A stretch of DNA of 38,977 nt from Acidobacteriota bacterium (GTDB lineage Bacteria > Acidobacteriota > Terriglobia > Terriglobales > Acidobacteriaceae), in assembly GCA_021851465.1 (NCBI GenBank), contig JAJZDL010000003.1, positions 1 through 38,977 on the forward strand, read 5' to 3'. Each line of letters starts with the position of its first letter. Position 1 is the first letter of the stretch. The notes below the pieces were generated by a model that saw only the letters and a program-made list of their open reading frames with translations, made no database searches and was not told where the DNA came from. Both the position numbers and the translations under genes were made by a program. Below are positions 25,209 to 32,797 of the stretch, one piece after another.

Positions 25209-26420
25209 TCACTGGGCCTGCTCCGGCGCGGACGCAACAGGCGGAGCGGCTGCGCCAGGCGTTGCCACCGGCGGATTGACCCCCGCAGGCGCATGGCTCT
25301 GCGGCGGCTTGTCGAGAGTGGCCAGGTTCTCCAGCGTGAAGACGGCAGGCCCAGGGTTGCCATCCGCATTCCACAGGTCTCTCTCCGGCGCCCAATAGAG
25401 GACGCCCAGCCCGTTGGGCGCCTTTTGCACGGTGTTCACCAGATCGACCAGAAACTGTAGCCGGCCTTGCGGCGTGACCGGCCACATCATATCGGTCTTA
25501 TCGGCGACGTGGGACGGTTCGTAGCCGGTCTCCATGACGAGGAAGTCCTTGCGATACCGCTGGGCGCACTGGCCCATGTTGTATTGCAGGTCGTCGAGTG
25601 TGCCGTGGCCCCAGGGCGGGTAGAAGCTCTGCGCGATGATGTCGTAGTGTACATGGGCGGCGTTGAGGTGGTCGAAGAACCACTCGGTCTTCGTCCAGTG
25701 CCCTCCCTGGTCGATGTGGATGGCGATGCGCGGCGGGGTGCGGCCCGATCCCTTTTTCACGCCTCTGATGCCGGCCTTCAGCAGGCGGGTCAGGTGCTTC
25801 CACTGCACGGCGTCGTCGTAGGGCTGCGGCGGGTTGGCTTGCTTCGAGCCGGGCGGCTGCAGCTTGGCCAGGGGCCACGCCGCGCCGACGGTAATCTCAT
25901 TGCCGATCTGGACGATGTCGGGCATGGCCCCCGCATCCTTCAATGTCTTGACGGTGCTCTGGGCGTACCGTTGCCATTGCTTTGCCAGCGCGTCGATGCC
26001 CATGCCCCGCCATGCGACGGGAACCTCTTGGTGTCCTGGGTCGGCCCAGGTGTCGGAGAAGTGCAGGTCGAGAATCAGCAGCGCGCCCGAGGCCTTGATG
26101 CGCCGCGCCAGGGGAATGGCGTTCTCCAGCGTGTTGTTGGGGGCGTTCCGGACGGGCGGTACAAAGACGCGGAGGCGGAACGCGGTCCAGCCGTGCCGCT
26201 CCAGGAGCGTGAGCTCGTCGCTCGGCCTGCCGTCTTCCCGGTAGGCGGGCAAGCGGCCCCGCCCCGGCGCATCCAGCGCGGAGATGTCCGCGCCCAGAAA
26301 AAATTTGGAGGGCTGTGCCGTCTTCTGCGCTGTAGCCAGCCTTGGAGCGAGCCCCGCCAGAACAAAAGGAAGCGCGAGGGGAAGAGCGAGATGGAAGCGC
26401 CATCGGGACAATCGATCCAT
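25209..26420 (-). CDS. secreted endo-beta-1,4-galactanase, GH53
   Basis: 403 residues from the second in-frame ATG, which leaves a normal signal peptide (MDRLSRWRFHLALPLALPF, cut near ATAQ). The GH53 landmarks are GADISALDAPG, the acid/base strand IVQIGNEIT (E175), the nucleophile strand LVMETGYEP (E297) and VLYWAPERDLW. It hydrolyses beta-1,4-galactan side chains of type I arabinogalactan from plants. The C-terminus is a Pro/Ala-rich tail. The gene is divergent from the porin-cytochrome gene and shares a control region with two CRP-type sites. Confidence 0.9.
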   Translation of the reverse strand: MDRLSRWRFHLALPLALPFVLAGLAPRLATAQKTAQPSKFFLGADISALDAPGRGRLPAYREDGRPSDELTLLERHGWTAFRLRVFVPPVRNAPNNTLENAIPLARRIKASGALLILDLHFSDTWADPGHQEVPVAWRGMGIDALAKQWQRYAQSTVKTLKDAGAMPDIVQIGNEITVGAAWPLAKLQPPGSKQANPPQPYDDAVQWKHLTRLLKAGIRGVKKGSGRTPPRIAIHIDQGGHWTKTEWFFDHLNAAHVHYDIIAQSFYPPWGHGTLDDLQYNMGQCAQRYRKDFLVMETGYEPSHVADKTDMMWPVTPQGRLQFLVDLVNTVQKAPNGLGVLYWAPERDLWNADGNPGPAVFTLENLATLDKPPQSHAPAGVNPPVATPGAAAPPVASAPEQAQ

Positions 26421-26463
26421 ATGCGGCGCTCCACGCCGACTGCGTGCATGGTCCATGCGTCTG

Positions 26464-26469
26464 AGTGTA
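26464..26469 (-). promoter_or_regulatory. candidate -10 element of the GH53 gene
   Basis: TACACT on the minus strand, about 44 bases before the chosen start codon. No good -35 is present, as expected for an activator-dependent promoter. If transcription began about seven bases downstream, the nearer CRP-type site would be centred close to -103.5. Confidence 0.3.
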
Positions 26470-26552
26470 CCCGCAATCTGCCCAGGGCTGAAGCCGGCAG
26501 GCCTGCGCCTCGCGCCATGGACTCACATATACTTGCTCGGAAGAGAAACAGG

Positions 26553-26568
26553 TGTGACAGCGATCACA
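26553..26568. promoter_or_regulatory. CRP/FNR-family binding site 1
   Basis: TGTGACAGCGATCACA is a perfect TGTGA-N6-TCACA palindrome, the CRP consensus core. It lies between the divergent GH53 and porin-cytochrome genes, about 133 bases upstream of GH53. No Crp/Fnr-type regulator is encoded in the window, so the binding protein is inferred. Confidence 0.7.
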
Positions 26569-26587
26569 GCGTATCTACTGCTCAGAA

Positions 26588-26603
26588 TGTGACCATGCTC
26601 ACA
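26588..26603. promoter_or_regulatory. CRP/FNR-family binding site 2
   Basis: TGTGACCATGCTCACA is a second perfect TGTGA-N6-TCACA palindrome, centred 35 bases from site 1. It is 157 bases before the porin-cytochrome ATG. A further half-site, TGTGA in ATTGTGAGC near 26643-26651, has no matching second half. Confidence 0.7.
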
Positions 26604-26732
26604 GTTGATCTGCAGCCAGTGCCCATGCCTGTCCTCCCATCGATTGTGAGCAATCCGTACTCGTCGCAGCGCAGAGTGACGGGTCGTCGTTGATGCGAGA
26701 TTGCGGGGCGGCATGTTTTGGGTCGCTGATTG

Positions 26733-26738
26733 TATACT
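26733..26738 (+). promoter_or_regulatory. candidate -10 element of the porin-cytochrome gene
   Basis: TATACT lies 22 bases before the ATG at 26761, a 5/6 match to TATAAT. No -35 hexamer is seen at 16-19 bases upstream, so an activator may be needed. Confidence 0.35.
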
Positions 26739-26760
26739 GCGTAAGTTGGAAGGCAGGATT

Positions 26761-28101
26761 ATGAGACGGAACTTTTTATTTTGTGTGCTTGCGTCGTTTG
26801 TCGGATTTTGGGGATTGGCCCCCAGCGCGATGGCGCTTCCCAGTTATGCGCGCCAGACCGGGTTGCCGTGCAGCGGCTGCCACACCACGCCGCCGGAGCT
26901 GAACGCCGCGGGACGGCAGTTCAAGCTGATGGGCTACATCGACCGCGCGAAGGGGCCGGACATCACCTCAGAGCCAAGCTCGCGCAACGCGGGCCTCGAC
27001 ATTCTCAGCGCCCTGCCTCTGAGCGTCATGCTGGAGACCTCGCTGACTGGCACGCAAGCCGCGCAGCCCACCACGCAGAACTGGAACTTCGAGTTTCCCC
27101 AGGACATCTCGCTCTTCCTCGCCGGGGCCTGGGCGGAGCACCTGGGCAGCTTTCTCCAGATCACCTATAGCGCGCAGGACGACCACTTCGGCATGGACAA
27201 CACCGACATCCGCTATGCCAACAAGAGGCAGCTCGACGGAAAAGAGCTGGTCTACGGCCTGACGCTGAACAACAACCCGACCGTGGAAGACCTCTGGAAC
27301 AGCACGCCGGCGTGGGGCTATCCCTTCATCGCCAGCGATTCGGCCCCGACCCCCACGGCCTCGCCGATCATCGACGGGCGGCTGGGGCAGGATGTGGCCG
27401 GAATCGGCGGCTACACCATGTGGAACCAGCACCTGTATGCCGTCGGGACGCTCTATCGCTCCGACCACATCGGCAGTTCACAACCCACGAATGGCATTGG
27501 CGCATCCTACAACATACGCGGCGTGGCGCCGTATTGGCGGGTCGCGTGGCAGCAGAATGGGGCAAAGGACAACCTCGAGATCGGCGCATATGGCATCCAT
27601 ATGCAATCGACGCCGGGGGCGGTCACTGGCCCGGAGGATGGCTATACGGACTTTGGCCCGGACATCCAGTACGACCTCACAATCCACCGGAAGGACGTCC
27701 TCTCCTTGCGCGGCAGCTTCGTTCGGGAGAACTCATCCCTCGTGGCAAGCGTGGCGAACGGCGCGGCGAGCCAGGTTGCCAACCATCTGAACTCAGGAAA
27801 CGCCAACGCGGAGTATCACCTCGGAAACCACTACTCGGGAGCATTTGGGTGGTTTATGACCACAGGTACCACCGACACGCTCTTTTACTCGCAGAGCGCC
27901 ATCACCGGCAGCGCCAACGGAAGCCCAAGGAGCGCCGGATACAGTGCAAACGTTTCCTACTGGCCACTGCAAAATGTAGACTTGGCCCTTCAGTACACCG
28001 GCTACACGCGCTTCAACGGTGCGGCCAACAACTACGACGGAGCTGGGCGCAACGCAAGCGACAACAACACGGTCTATCTACTCGCGCGATTTCTTTTCTG
28101 A
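26761..28101 (+). CDS. Cyc2-like outer-membrane porin-cytochrome fusion
   Basis: 446 residues from ATG 26761. The signal peptide ends near AMA(26). The mature N-terminus has a single c-type heme site, C37-C40-H41, in YARQTGLPCSGCHTTPPELN followed by GRQFKLMGY. This arrangement closely resembles the Cyc2 family, where ARQ-x-C-x2-CHT and GRxFKxxGY flank the heme. The remaining 380 residues alternate polar and aromatic beta strands and end in LLARFLF, the C-terminal Phe signature of outer-membrane barrels. Cyc2 proteins take electrons from Fe(II) outside the cell through a heme in the barrel. The substrate here is inferred. A cupredoxin gene follows 57 bases later. Confidence 0.75.
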   Translation: MRRNFLFCVLASFVGFWGLAPSAMALPSYARQTGLPCSGCHTTPPELNAAGRQFKLMGYIDRAKGPDITSEPSSRNAGLDILSALPLSVMLETSLTGTQAAQPTTQNWNFEFPQDISLFLAGAWAEHLGSFLQITYSAQDDHFGMDNTDIRYANKRQLDGKELVYGLTLNNNPTVEDLWNSTPAWGYPFIASDSAPTPTASPIIDGRLGQDVAGIGGYTMWNQHLYAVGTLYRSDHIGSSQPTNGIGASYNIRGVAPYWRVAWQQNGAKDNLEIGAYGIHMQSTPGAVTGPEDGYTDFGPDIQYDLTIHRKDVLSLRGSFVRENSSLVASVANGAASQVANHLNSGNANAEYHLGNHYSGAFGWFMTTGTTDTLFYSQSAITGSANGSPRSAGYSANVSYWPLQNVDLALQYTGYTRFNGAANNYDGAGRNASDNNTVYLLARFLF

Positions 28102-28158
28102 CGTGGGCTGAAACGTCTCCTCGCGCATCGTTCGCAACTTAGTCTATCGGGAGAATAT

Positions 28159-28740
28159 ATGAAACGATCTGCTCTAGTACTGCTCGCTGCACTGACCGCA
28201 TTCGGCACGGCCGCCTTTGCCGGCACCATCCACGGCAAGGTCTCCGGCGCCAGGGGAATCTCCGTCGTCTATGTGAATGCCATCGCCGGAAAGAGCTTCC
28301 CCGCACCCGCGCAACACGTCACCATCGACCAGAAGGGCCTGATGTTCATGCCCCACATCGTGGCCGTGCAGCAGGGCACGACGGTCGAGTTCCTCAACAG
28401 CGACAGCGTCGCGCACAACGTCTTCTGGCCCTCCATCAGCGGCGACAAGAAGCTCGGGCACAACATGGGAACCTGGCCGCAGGGGCAGCACCAGTCCTTC
28501 AAGTTCGACAACCCAGGTGTCGTTCCACTGCTCTGCAATGTCCACCCGGACATGTCGGGCTACCTCATCGTCTCGCCGACCCCCTACTTCGCCCTGACGG
28601 ACAAGACCGGCGCATTCAAGATTGAGAACGTTCCCGATGGCGCATACACCCTCACCGCCTGGAACGAAGGCGCCAAGAGCAAGTCCAACCCGGTGAAGGT
28701 TGCCGGAGACACAACCGCAGACTTCACGCTCTCGAAGTAA
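28159..28740 (+). CDS. periplasmic cupredoxin with carboxypeptidase-regulatory-like tail
   Basis: 193 residues. Signal peptide MKRSALVLLAALTAFGTAAFA. The blue-copper fold covers about 50-138, with type 1 copper ligands H86 (SVAHNVF), C126, H129 and M132 (CNVHPDM). A short beta domain follows (about 142-193, DKTGAFKIENVPDGAYTL) of the carboxypeptidase-regulatory type. Small copper proteins shuttle single electrons in the periplasm. Placement between an outer-membrane cytochrome and a Rieske/cyt b cluster recalls rusticyanin in iron oxidisers, but sequence identity with rusticyanin is not claimed. Confidence 0.85.
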   Translation: MKRSALVLLAALTAFGTAAFAGTIHGKVSGARGISVVYVNAIAGKSFPAPAQHVTIDQKGLMFMPHIVAVQQGTTVEFLNSDSVAHNVFWPSISGDKKLGHNMGTWPQGQHQSFKFDNPGVVPLLCNVHPDMSGYLIVSPTPYFALTDKTGAFKIENVPDGAYTLTAWNEGAKSKSNPVKVAGDTTADFTLSK

Positions 28741-28748
28741 GCTGTGCG

Positions 28749-28779
28749 GCGGCGGCGGCCGTTCTTCGGTCGCCGCCGT
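28749..28779 (+). terminator. strong hairpin between cupredoxin and flavoprotein genes
   Basis: A 12-13 base-pair GC stem (28749/28750-28761 with 28767-28778/28779, one G-T wobble inside) encloses the loop TTCTT, starting eight bases past the cupredoxin stop. There is no T-run, so it may be a processing or stabilising hairpin rather than a terminator. Either way it can set different mRNA levels for the first two genes and the downstream complex. Confidence 0.5.
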
Positions 28780-28813
28780 GCTGTATGCAGACTTCCGCTG
28801 TATGCAGACTTCC
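28780..28813 (+). repeat. perfect 17-bp tandem duplication
   Basis: GCTGTATGCAGACTTCC occurs twice back to back (28780-28796 and 28797-28813), directly after the hairpin and ending 14 bases before the flavoprotein start codon. It forms most of the 5' leader of that gene. Confidence 0.9.
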
Positions 28814-28827
28814 AAGGATGGCCTCTC

Positions 28828-30810
28828 ATGTTGCACCGCTTCCTAGAGAAAAAAGTGGACAGGGATTGGTTGAACACCAACTTCCCGTGCATGATGGCCT
28901 GCCCCGCGCATACCAATGCCGGACGTTACGTCGAGCTGATCGCTGAAGGAAACTTTGAAGAAGCCTACCGCCATGCGCGTGGGCCGAACCCCTTGGCCAG
29001 CATCTGCGGACGCGTCTGCGCACACCCCTGCGAGACCGCCTGCCGCCGAGGCGCCGTCGACAAACCGATCGCCATCCGCGCGCTCAAGCGCTTCCTCACC
29101 GAGCGCCACGGCCCCGAATCGCGGAACCCCATCGACGTCAATGCAGGCCGGGTCCAACCCGCTTTGCCCTACCGCATCGCCATCGTGGGGGCCGGCCCAG
29201 TCGGGCTCTCCGCCGCGCACGACCTTGCCTTGATGGGATACTCCGTCACCCTGTATGAAGCGTCGCAGGTGCCCGGAGGAATGCTCTATCTCGGCCTGCC
29301 CGAGTACCGCCTCTCGCGCGATGTCGTCGAGGCCCAGGTGCGAGAGATCCTCGCCACCGGAGACATCACGCTGAAGTTGAACCACGCCGCCGGACGCGAC
29401 TTCAGCATTGCAGACCTGCGCCGCGACTACAACGCGGTGCTCATCGCCGTGGGCGCGCATCGCAGCCGCGACCTCGCAATTCCAGGCGTCGATCTCGACG
29501 GCGTGTACAAAGGCATCGACTTCCTGCTCAATGTCAATCTCGGCTTCCGCTTCACCATCGGAAAGAAGGTCCTGGTCATCGGCGGCGGAAATGTGGCAAT
29601 GGATGTCGCGCGCTCCGCGGCCCGCGAGGTGCTCCGGCAGCACGCCGGCGGCGTGGAGAACATCGAGCCGTCGCAGGAGAATATGGACGCCGTCGCGGCC
29701 CGCGAGATGATGGATGTCTCGCTCTCCGCGCTGCGGCTCGGCGCGCAGGAGGTCCACCTGGTCTGCCTGGAGAACCGCGCGGAGATGCCCGCGTCCCTCG
29801 AAGAGATTGAAGAGGCGGAAGAAGAAGGCATCCATATTCACGCGGGCCTGGGGCCAAAGCGGATCGTCGGCAAGGACGGCCATGTCGTGGCGCTGGAAGC
29901 CTTGAAGACCAAGTCCGTCTTCGATGCGAACCGCCGCTTCAGCCCCACCTTTTACGAGAACAGCGAGACGCAGATCGAGTGCGACACCATCATCATGGCG
30001 ATCGGCCAGGCGGCCAAGCTGGACTTCCTGCAGCCGGACGACGGAGTCGAGATCTCGCCGCGTGGGCTGATCGCAGTCAATCCGCAGACCCTGATGACCA
30101 CCGCCTCCGGTGTCTTTGCCGGCGGAGACTGCGTCTTCGGCCCACGCCTCATCATCGACAGCGTGGCCGATGGAAAGCGCGCCGCCGTCGGCATCGACGA
30201 GTTCCTGCGCGGCGGAAAACATCCTGAGCCGATCGTGGAAGTGGAGGTGATGGACCGCTACCGAATGCCGTTGGATCTGCTCGACCTGGTGCGGCAGCCC
30301 ATCCCCATGCTTCCGCTGAACCGCCGCACCGGCGTCACCGAGGTCGAGATCGGATACGACGAGGCCTCCGCCATGGCCGAGGCCCAGCGCTGTCTCCACT
30401 GCTGGGTCAACACCGTCTTCGAGGGCACGCCGCAGGATGGGACCATGTGCATCCTCTGCGGCGGCTGCGTCGACGTCTGTCCAGAGGACTGCCTCCAGCT
30501 CGTCTCGCTCGACCGCATCGGGTTCAGCGATGAGACCACCGCGCGGATCGCCGACTCCCGCGAACTGATGGGCGTCGAGCTGGACGACATCAAGGCCGAT
30601 GAACTCGGAGTCATCGCCGGCTCCGCCATGCTCAAGGACGAATCGCGCTGCATCCGCTGCGGCCTCTGTGCCGCGCGATGCCCCGCCGGAACCATCACCA
30701 TGGAATCCTACAACCTGCTCTCCGGCGAGACGACCGGATTGATCTCGGTCGATGCAATCGACCGTGCATTCCGTCCAGCGCCGCCAGTCGCAACCCCAAG
30801 CATGAGGTGA
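28828..30810 (+). CDS. GltD/NfnB-like flavo-iron-sulfur oxidoreductase
   Basis: 660 residues from ATG 28828. The N-terminal helical Fe-S domain has C21, C25, C60, C64, C68 and C72 (CMMAC; CGRVCAHPCETAC). It is followed by an FAD-binding motif (IVGAGPVGLSAA, 119-130), an NAD(P)-binding motif (VLVIGGGNVAMD) and the family GGD motif FAGGDCVFGP. The C-terminal ferredoxin-like domain carries two [4Fe-4S] motifs: CILCGGCVDVCPEDC (about 540) and CIRCGLCAARCP (about 607). Homologues move electrons between ferredoxin, NAD(P)H and other partners. It is cytoplasmic and three bases upstream of the Rieske gene, so it probably docks to the cytochrome b complex. Glutamate synthase activity is unlikely without a large subunit. 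Confidence 0.85.
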   Translation: MLHRFLEKKVDRDWLNTNFPCMMACPAHTNAGRYVELIAEGNFEEAYRHARGPNPLASICGRVCAHPCETACRRGAVDKPIAIRALKRFLTERHGPESRNPIDVNAGRVQPALPYRIAIVGAGPVGLSAAHDLALMGYSVTLYEASQVPGGMLYLGLPEYRLSRDVVEAQVREILATGDITLKLNHAAGRDFSIADLRRDYNAVLIAVGAHRSRDLAIPGVDLDGVYKGIDFLLNVNLGFRFTIGKKVLVIGGGNVAMDVARSAAREVLRQHAGGVENIEPSQENMDAVAAREMMDVSLSALRLGAQEVHLVCLENRAEMPASLEEIEEAEEEGIHIHAGLGPKRIVGKDGHVVALEALKTKSVFDANRRFSPTFYENSETQIECDTIIMAIGQAAKLDFLQPDDGVEISPRGLIAVNPQTLMTTASGVFAGGDCVFGPRLIIDSVADGKRAAVGIDEFLRGGKHPEPIVEVEVMDRYRMPLDLLDLVRQPIPMLPLNRRTGVTEVEIGYDEASAMAEAQRCLHCWVNTVFEGTPQDGTMCILCGGCVDVCPEDCLQLVSLDRIGFSDETTARIADSRELMGVELDDIKADELGVIAGSAMLKDESRCIRCGLCAARCPAGTITMESYNLLSGETTGLISVDAIDRAFRPAPPVATPSMR

Positions 30811-30813
30811 ACA

Positions 30814-31305
30814 ATGCCCGACGAAAAAAAACACGAGACCTCCCCGCCGGCAGGAGAGTTGAACCGCCGCGCCTTCTTCGCCAAGATCGGCCTCGGCTCG
30901 CTCGGCATCGCTGCCGCCGGTACCGCGGGCTTCGCCTATCAGTTCCTCTCGCCCAATGTCCTGTACGAGCCTTCTCCCATCGTCAACATGGGCAAGCCGG
31001 AACGCTTTGCGGTGGACTCTGTGACGATGGACTCAGACTCAGCCATCTATGTCGTGCATACTGCCGAGGGGTTCTTCGCGCTGAGCGAGATCTGCACCCA
31101 CCTCGGATGCATGACCGTGTGGAACGAGGAGTTGGGCATCATCAAATGCCCCTGCCACGGCAGCCAGTTCACGCAGGACGGGGTCGTGATCGCAGGCCCC
31201 GCGCCCAAGCCGCTGCCATGGCTCAAGACCTGGGTCAGCGATGAAGGCGATCTCATGGTCGATCGCTCCACCACAATCCATCCAATGCAGTTCCTGAGGG
31301 TATGA
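30814..31305 (+). CDS. Rieske [2Fe-2S] protein
   Basis: 163 residues. Tat-type leader with NRRAFFAKIGLG and one membrane anchor (about 25-46). The cluster-binding motifs CTHLGC (94-99) and CPCHGS (112-117) are intact, with C94, H96, C112 and H115 as ligands. It carries electrons from quinol at cytochrome b to the c-type cytochrome. AGGTGA lies before the start. Its stop overlaps the cytochrome b start (ATGA). Confidence 0.95.
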   Translation: MPDEKKHETSPPAGELNRRAFFAKIGLGSLGIAAAGTAGFAYQFLSPNVLYEPSPIVNMGKPERFAVDSVTMDSDSAIYVVHTAEGFFALSEICTHLGCMTVWNEELGIIKCPCHGSQFTQDGVVIAGPAPKPLPWLKTWVSDEGDLMVDRSTTIHPMQFLRV

Positions 31306-32096
31306 GCATGCCCGGCAAAACCGACAAGATACTGGAGCAGATCGAACGCAGCCGGGTTTGGCGTTCCATCTTCCGCAGCGGCCGAGGCGGCAGCCCGCTG
31401 CATCGCGCCCTCGCCATCCAACAGAACGTCTTCCTCCACCTCTTCTCCACCAAGGTGCGCAAGCGGATGCTCGGCTTCAACGCGACGTGGTATCTGGGCG
31501 CGCTGACCCTGGGAACCTTCCTCATCCTGATCGTCACCGGCGTGCTCCTCATGCTCTACTACCACCCGTCCGTCCCGCAGGCATACGCGGACATGAAGGA
31601 CCTGCAGTTCGTCGTCTCTTCCGGGCTCTTCCTGCGCAACCTGCATCGCTGGTCGGCGCAGGTCATGGTCTTTCTCGTCTTCGCGCACATGTTCCGGGTG
31701 TTCTATCGCGGAGCTTACCGCCCGCCGCGCGAGTTCAACTGGGTCGTCGGCGTTGTGCTTCTGCTCATCACCCTGTTGCTCAGTTACACCGGCTATCTGC
31801 TGCCCTGGGACCAACTGGCCTACTGGGCCATCACGGTCGGCTCCAACCTCTCCAAGGCGGTGCCGCTGGTCGGCGACAAGATCCATTTCCTGCTGCTCGG
31901 CGGCAATGAGGTCAACGCCAACGCTCTGCTCCGCTTCTATGTGCTGCACTGCCTCATCCTGCCGCTCGCCGCGCTGCTCTTCATCGCAGTCCACTTCTGG
32001 CGCATTCGCAAGGATGGCGGCCTCTATGTCCACCAGAGCGACCCGAAGACGCTCGCAGCGTCGAAAAAAGTCGCGCCTGAGAAGGAGGCCAAATGA
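31302..32096 (+). CDS. cytochrome b, N-terminal (b6-like) subunit
   Basis: 264 residues with about four membrane helices. Two helices carry the heme b ligands: LHRWSAQVMVFLVFAHMF and LHCLILPLAALLFIAVHFW, the paired histidines that bind low- and high-potential hemes. GYLLPWDQLAYWA is the conserved quinol-site loop. Splitting of cytochrome b into N- and C-terminal subunits is as in b6f-type and many bacterial menaquinol complexes. ATGA overlaps join it to the genes on both sides. Confidence 0.93.
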   Translation: MSMPGKTDKILEQIERSRVWRSIFRSGRGGSPLHRALAIQQNVFLHLFSTKVRKRMLGFNATWYLGALTLGTFLILIVTGVLLMLYYHPSVPQAYADMKDLQFVVSSGLFLRNLHRWSAQVMVFLVFAHMFRVFYRGAYRPPREFNWVVGVVLLLITLLLSYTGYLLPWDQLAYWAITVGSNLSKAVPLVGDKIHFLLLGGNEVNANALLRFYVLHCLILPLAALLFIAVHFWRIRKDGGLYVHQSDPKTLAASKKVAPEKEAK

Positions 32097-32797
32097 ACGA
32101 CCCCAAGGAGTTTATCGCCGGCTTCGACTCCGACCAGCGGCGGTCTCCCACGCGCGTTGTCTTCGTCACCCGACGCACCTCCGCCCAGGTCAAGGCCAAC
32201 TACGAGGAGCAGGTCCAGACCTATCCGGAGGTGCTCTTTCGCGTCGTCCTCGCCATCGAGCTGCTGGCGATCGTGCTGGTCGTGCTGTCGCTGCTCTTCA
32301 ACGCTCCGCTCGAAGGCATCGCGGACGCAACCCACACCCCCAACCCCGCCAAGGCGCCGTGGTACTTCCTCGGGCTGCAAGAGCTGCTGCATTACTTTCC
32401 GCCCGTCGTCGCTGGAGTGCTGGCGCCCACAATGTTGATCGTCTCGCTGGTCATCATCCCCTACTTCAACATCAACATCGAGGCGGACGGCCTGTTTCTC
32501 AACGATCGCCAGAGGCGGTTGCAGATCTTCTACCTCATCGCCATCGGCTTGCTTGTCTTTCTGGTTGCGTTCCATGTCTATGTGGCCGCCGTGCCCACCC
32601 TGCTGGTGGCCATCGCGATGGTCGTTGCCGCATACAGCTCGCCGCAATCCACCGTGGCCGCGCGGCGATACCTGGCGAACAAGCCGCTCGCCTGGTGGGT
32701 GATGACATGGTTCCTCTTCGAACTCATCGTGTTGACTGCGGTCGGCACCTTCTTCCGCGGCCCCGGATGGTCGTGGGTACTGCCTTGGGGGAGCTAA
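32093..32797 (+). CDS. cytochrome b, C-terminal (subunit IV-like) subunit
   Basis: 234 residues. After a hydrophilic start of about 45 residues there is a membrane helix, then HTPNPAKAPWYFLGLQELLHYFPP, which contains the PWYF equivalent of the PEWY quinol-oxidation motif (glutamate replaced by a smaller context, P-W-Y-F). Four further hydrophobic segments follow. The replacement is seen in some split bacterial complexes. It starts inside the stop of the N-terminal subunit and is followed without a gap by the octaheme gene. Confidence 0.88.
   Translation: MNDPKEFIAGFDSDQRRSPTRVVFVTRRTSAQVKANYEEQVQTYPEVLFRVVLAIELLAIVLVVLSLLFNAPLEGIADATHTPNPAKAPWYFLGLQELLHYFPPVVAGVLAPTMLIVSLVIIPYFNINIEADGLFLNDRQRRLQIFYLIAIGLLVFLVAFHVYVAAVPTLLVAIAMVVAAYSSPQSTVAARRYLANKPLAWWVMTWFLFELIVLTAVGTFFRGPGWSWVLPWGS

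Noticed and set aside
28828..30810. Glutamate synthase small subunit
   Set aside because: The FAD/NAD(P) part matches, but no large subunit is present and the two extra C-terminal 4Fe-4S motifs and the Rieske/cyt b context point to another electron-transfer role.
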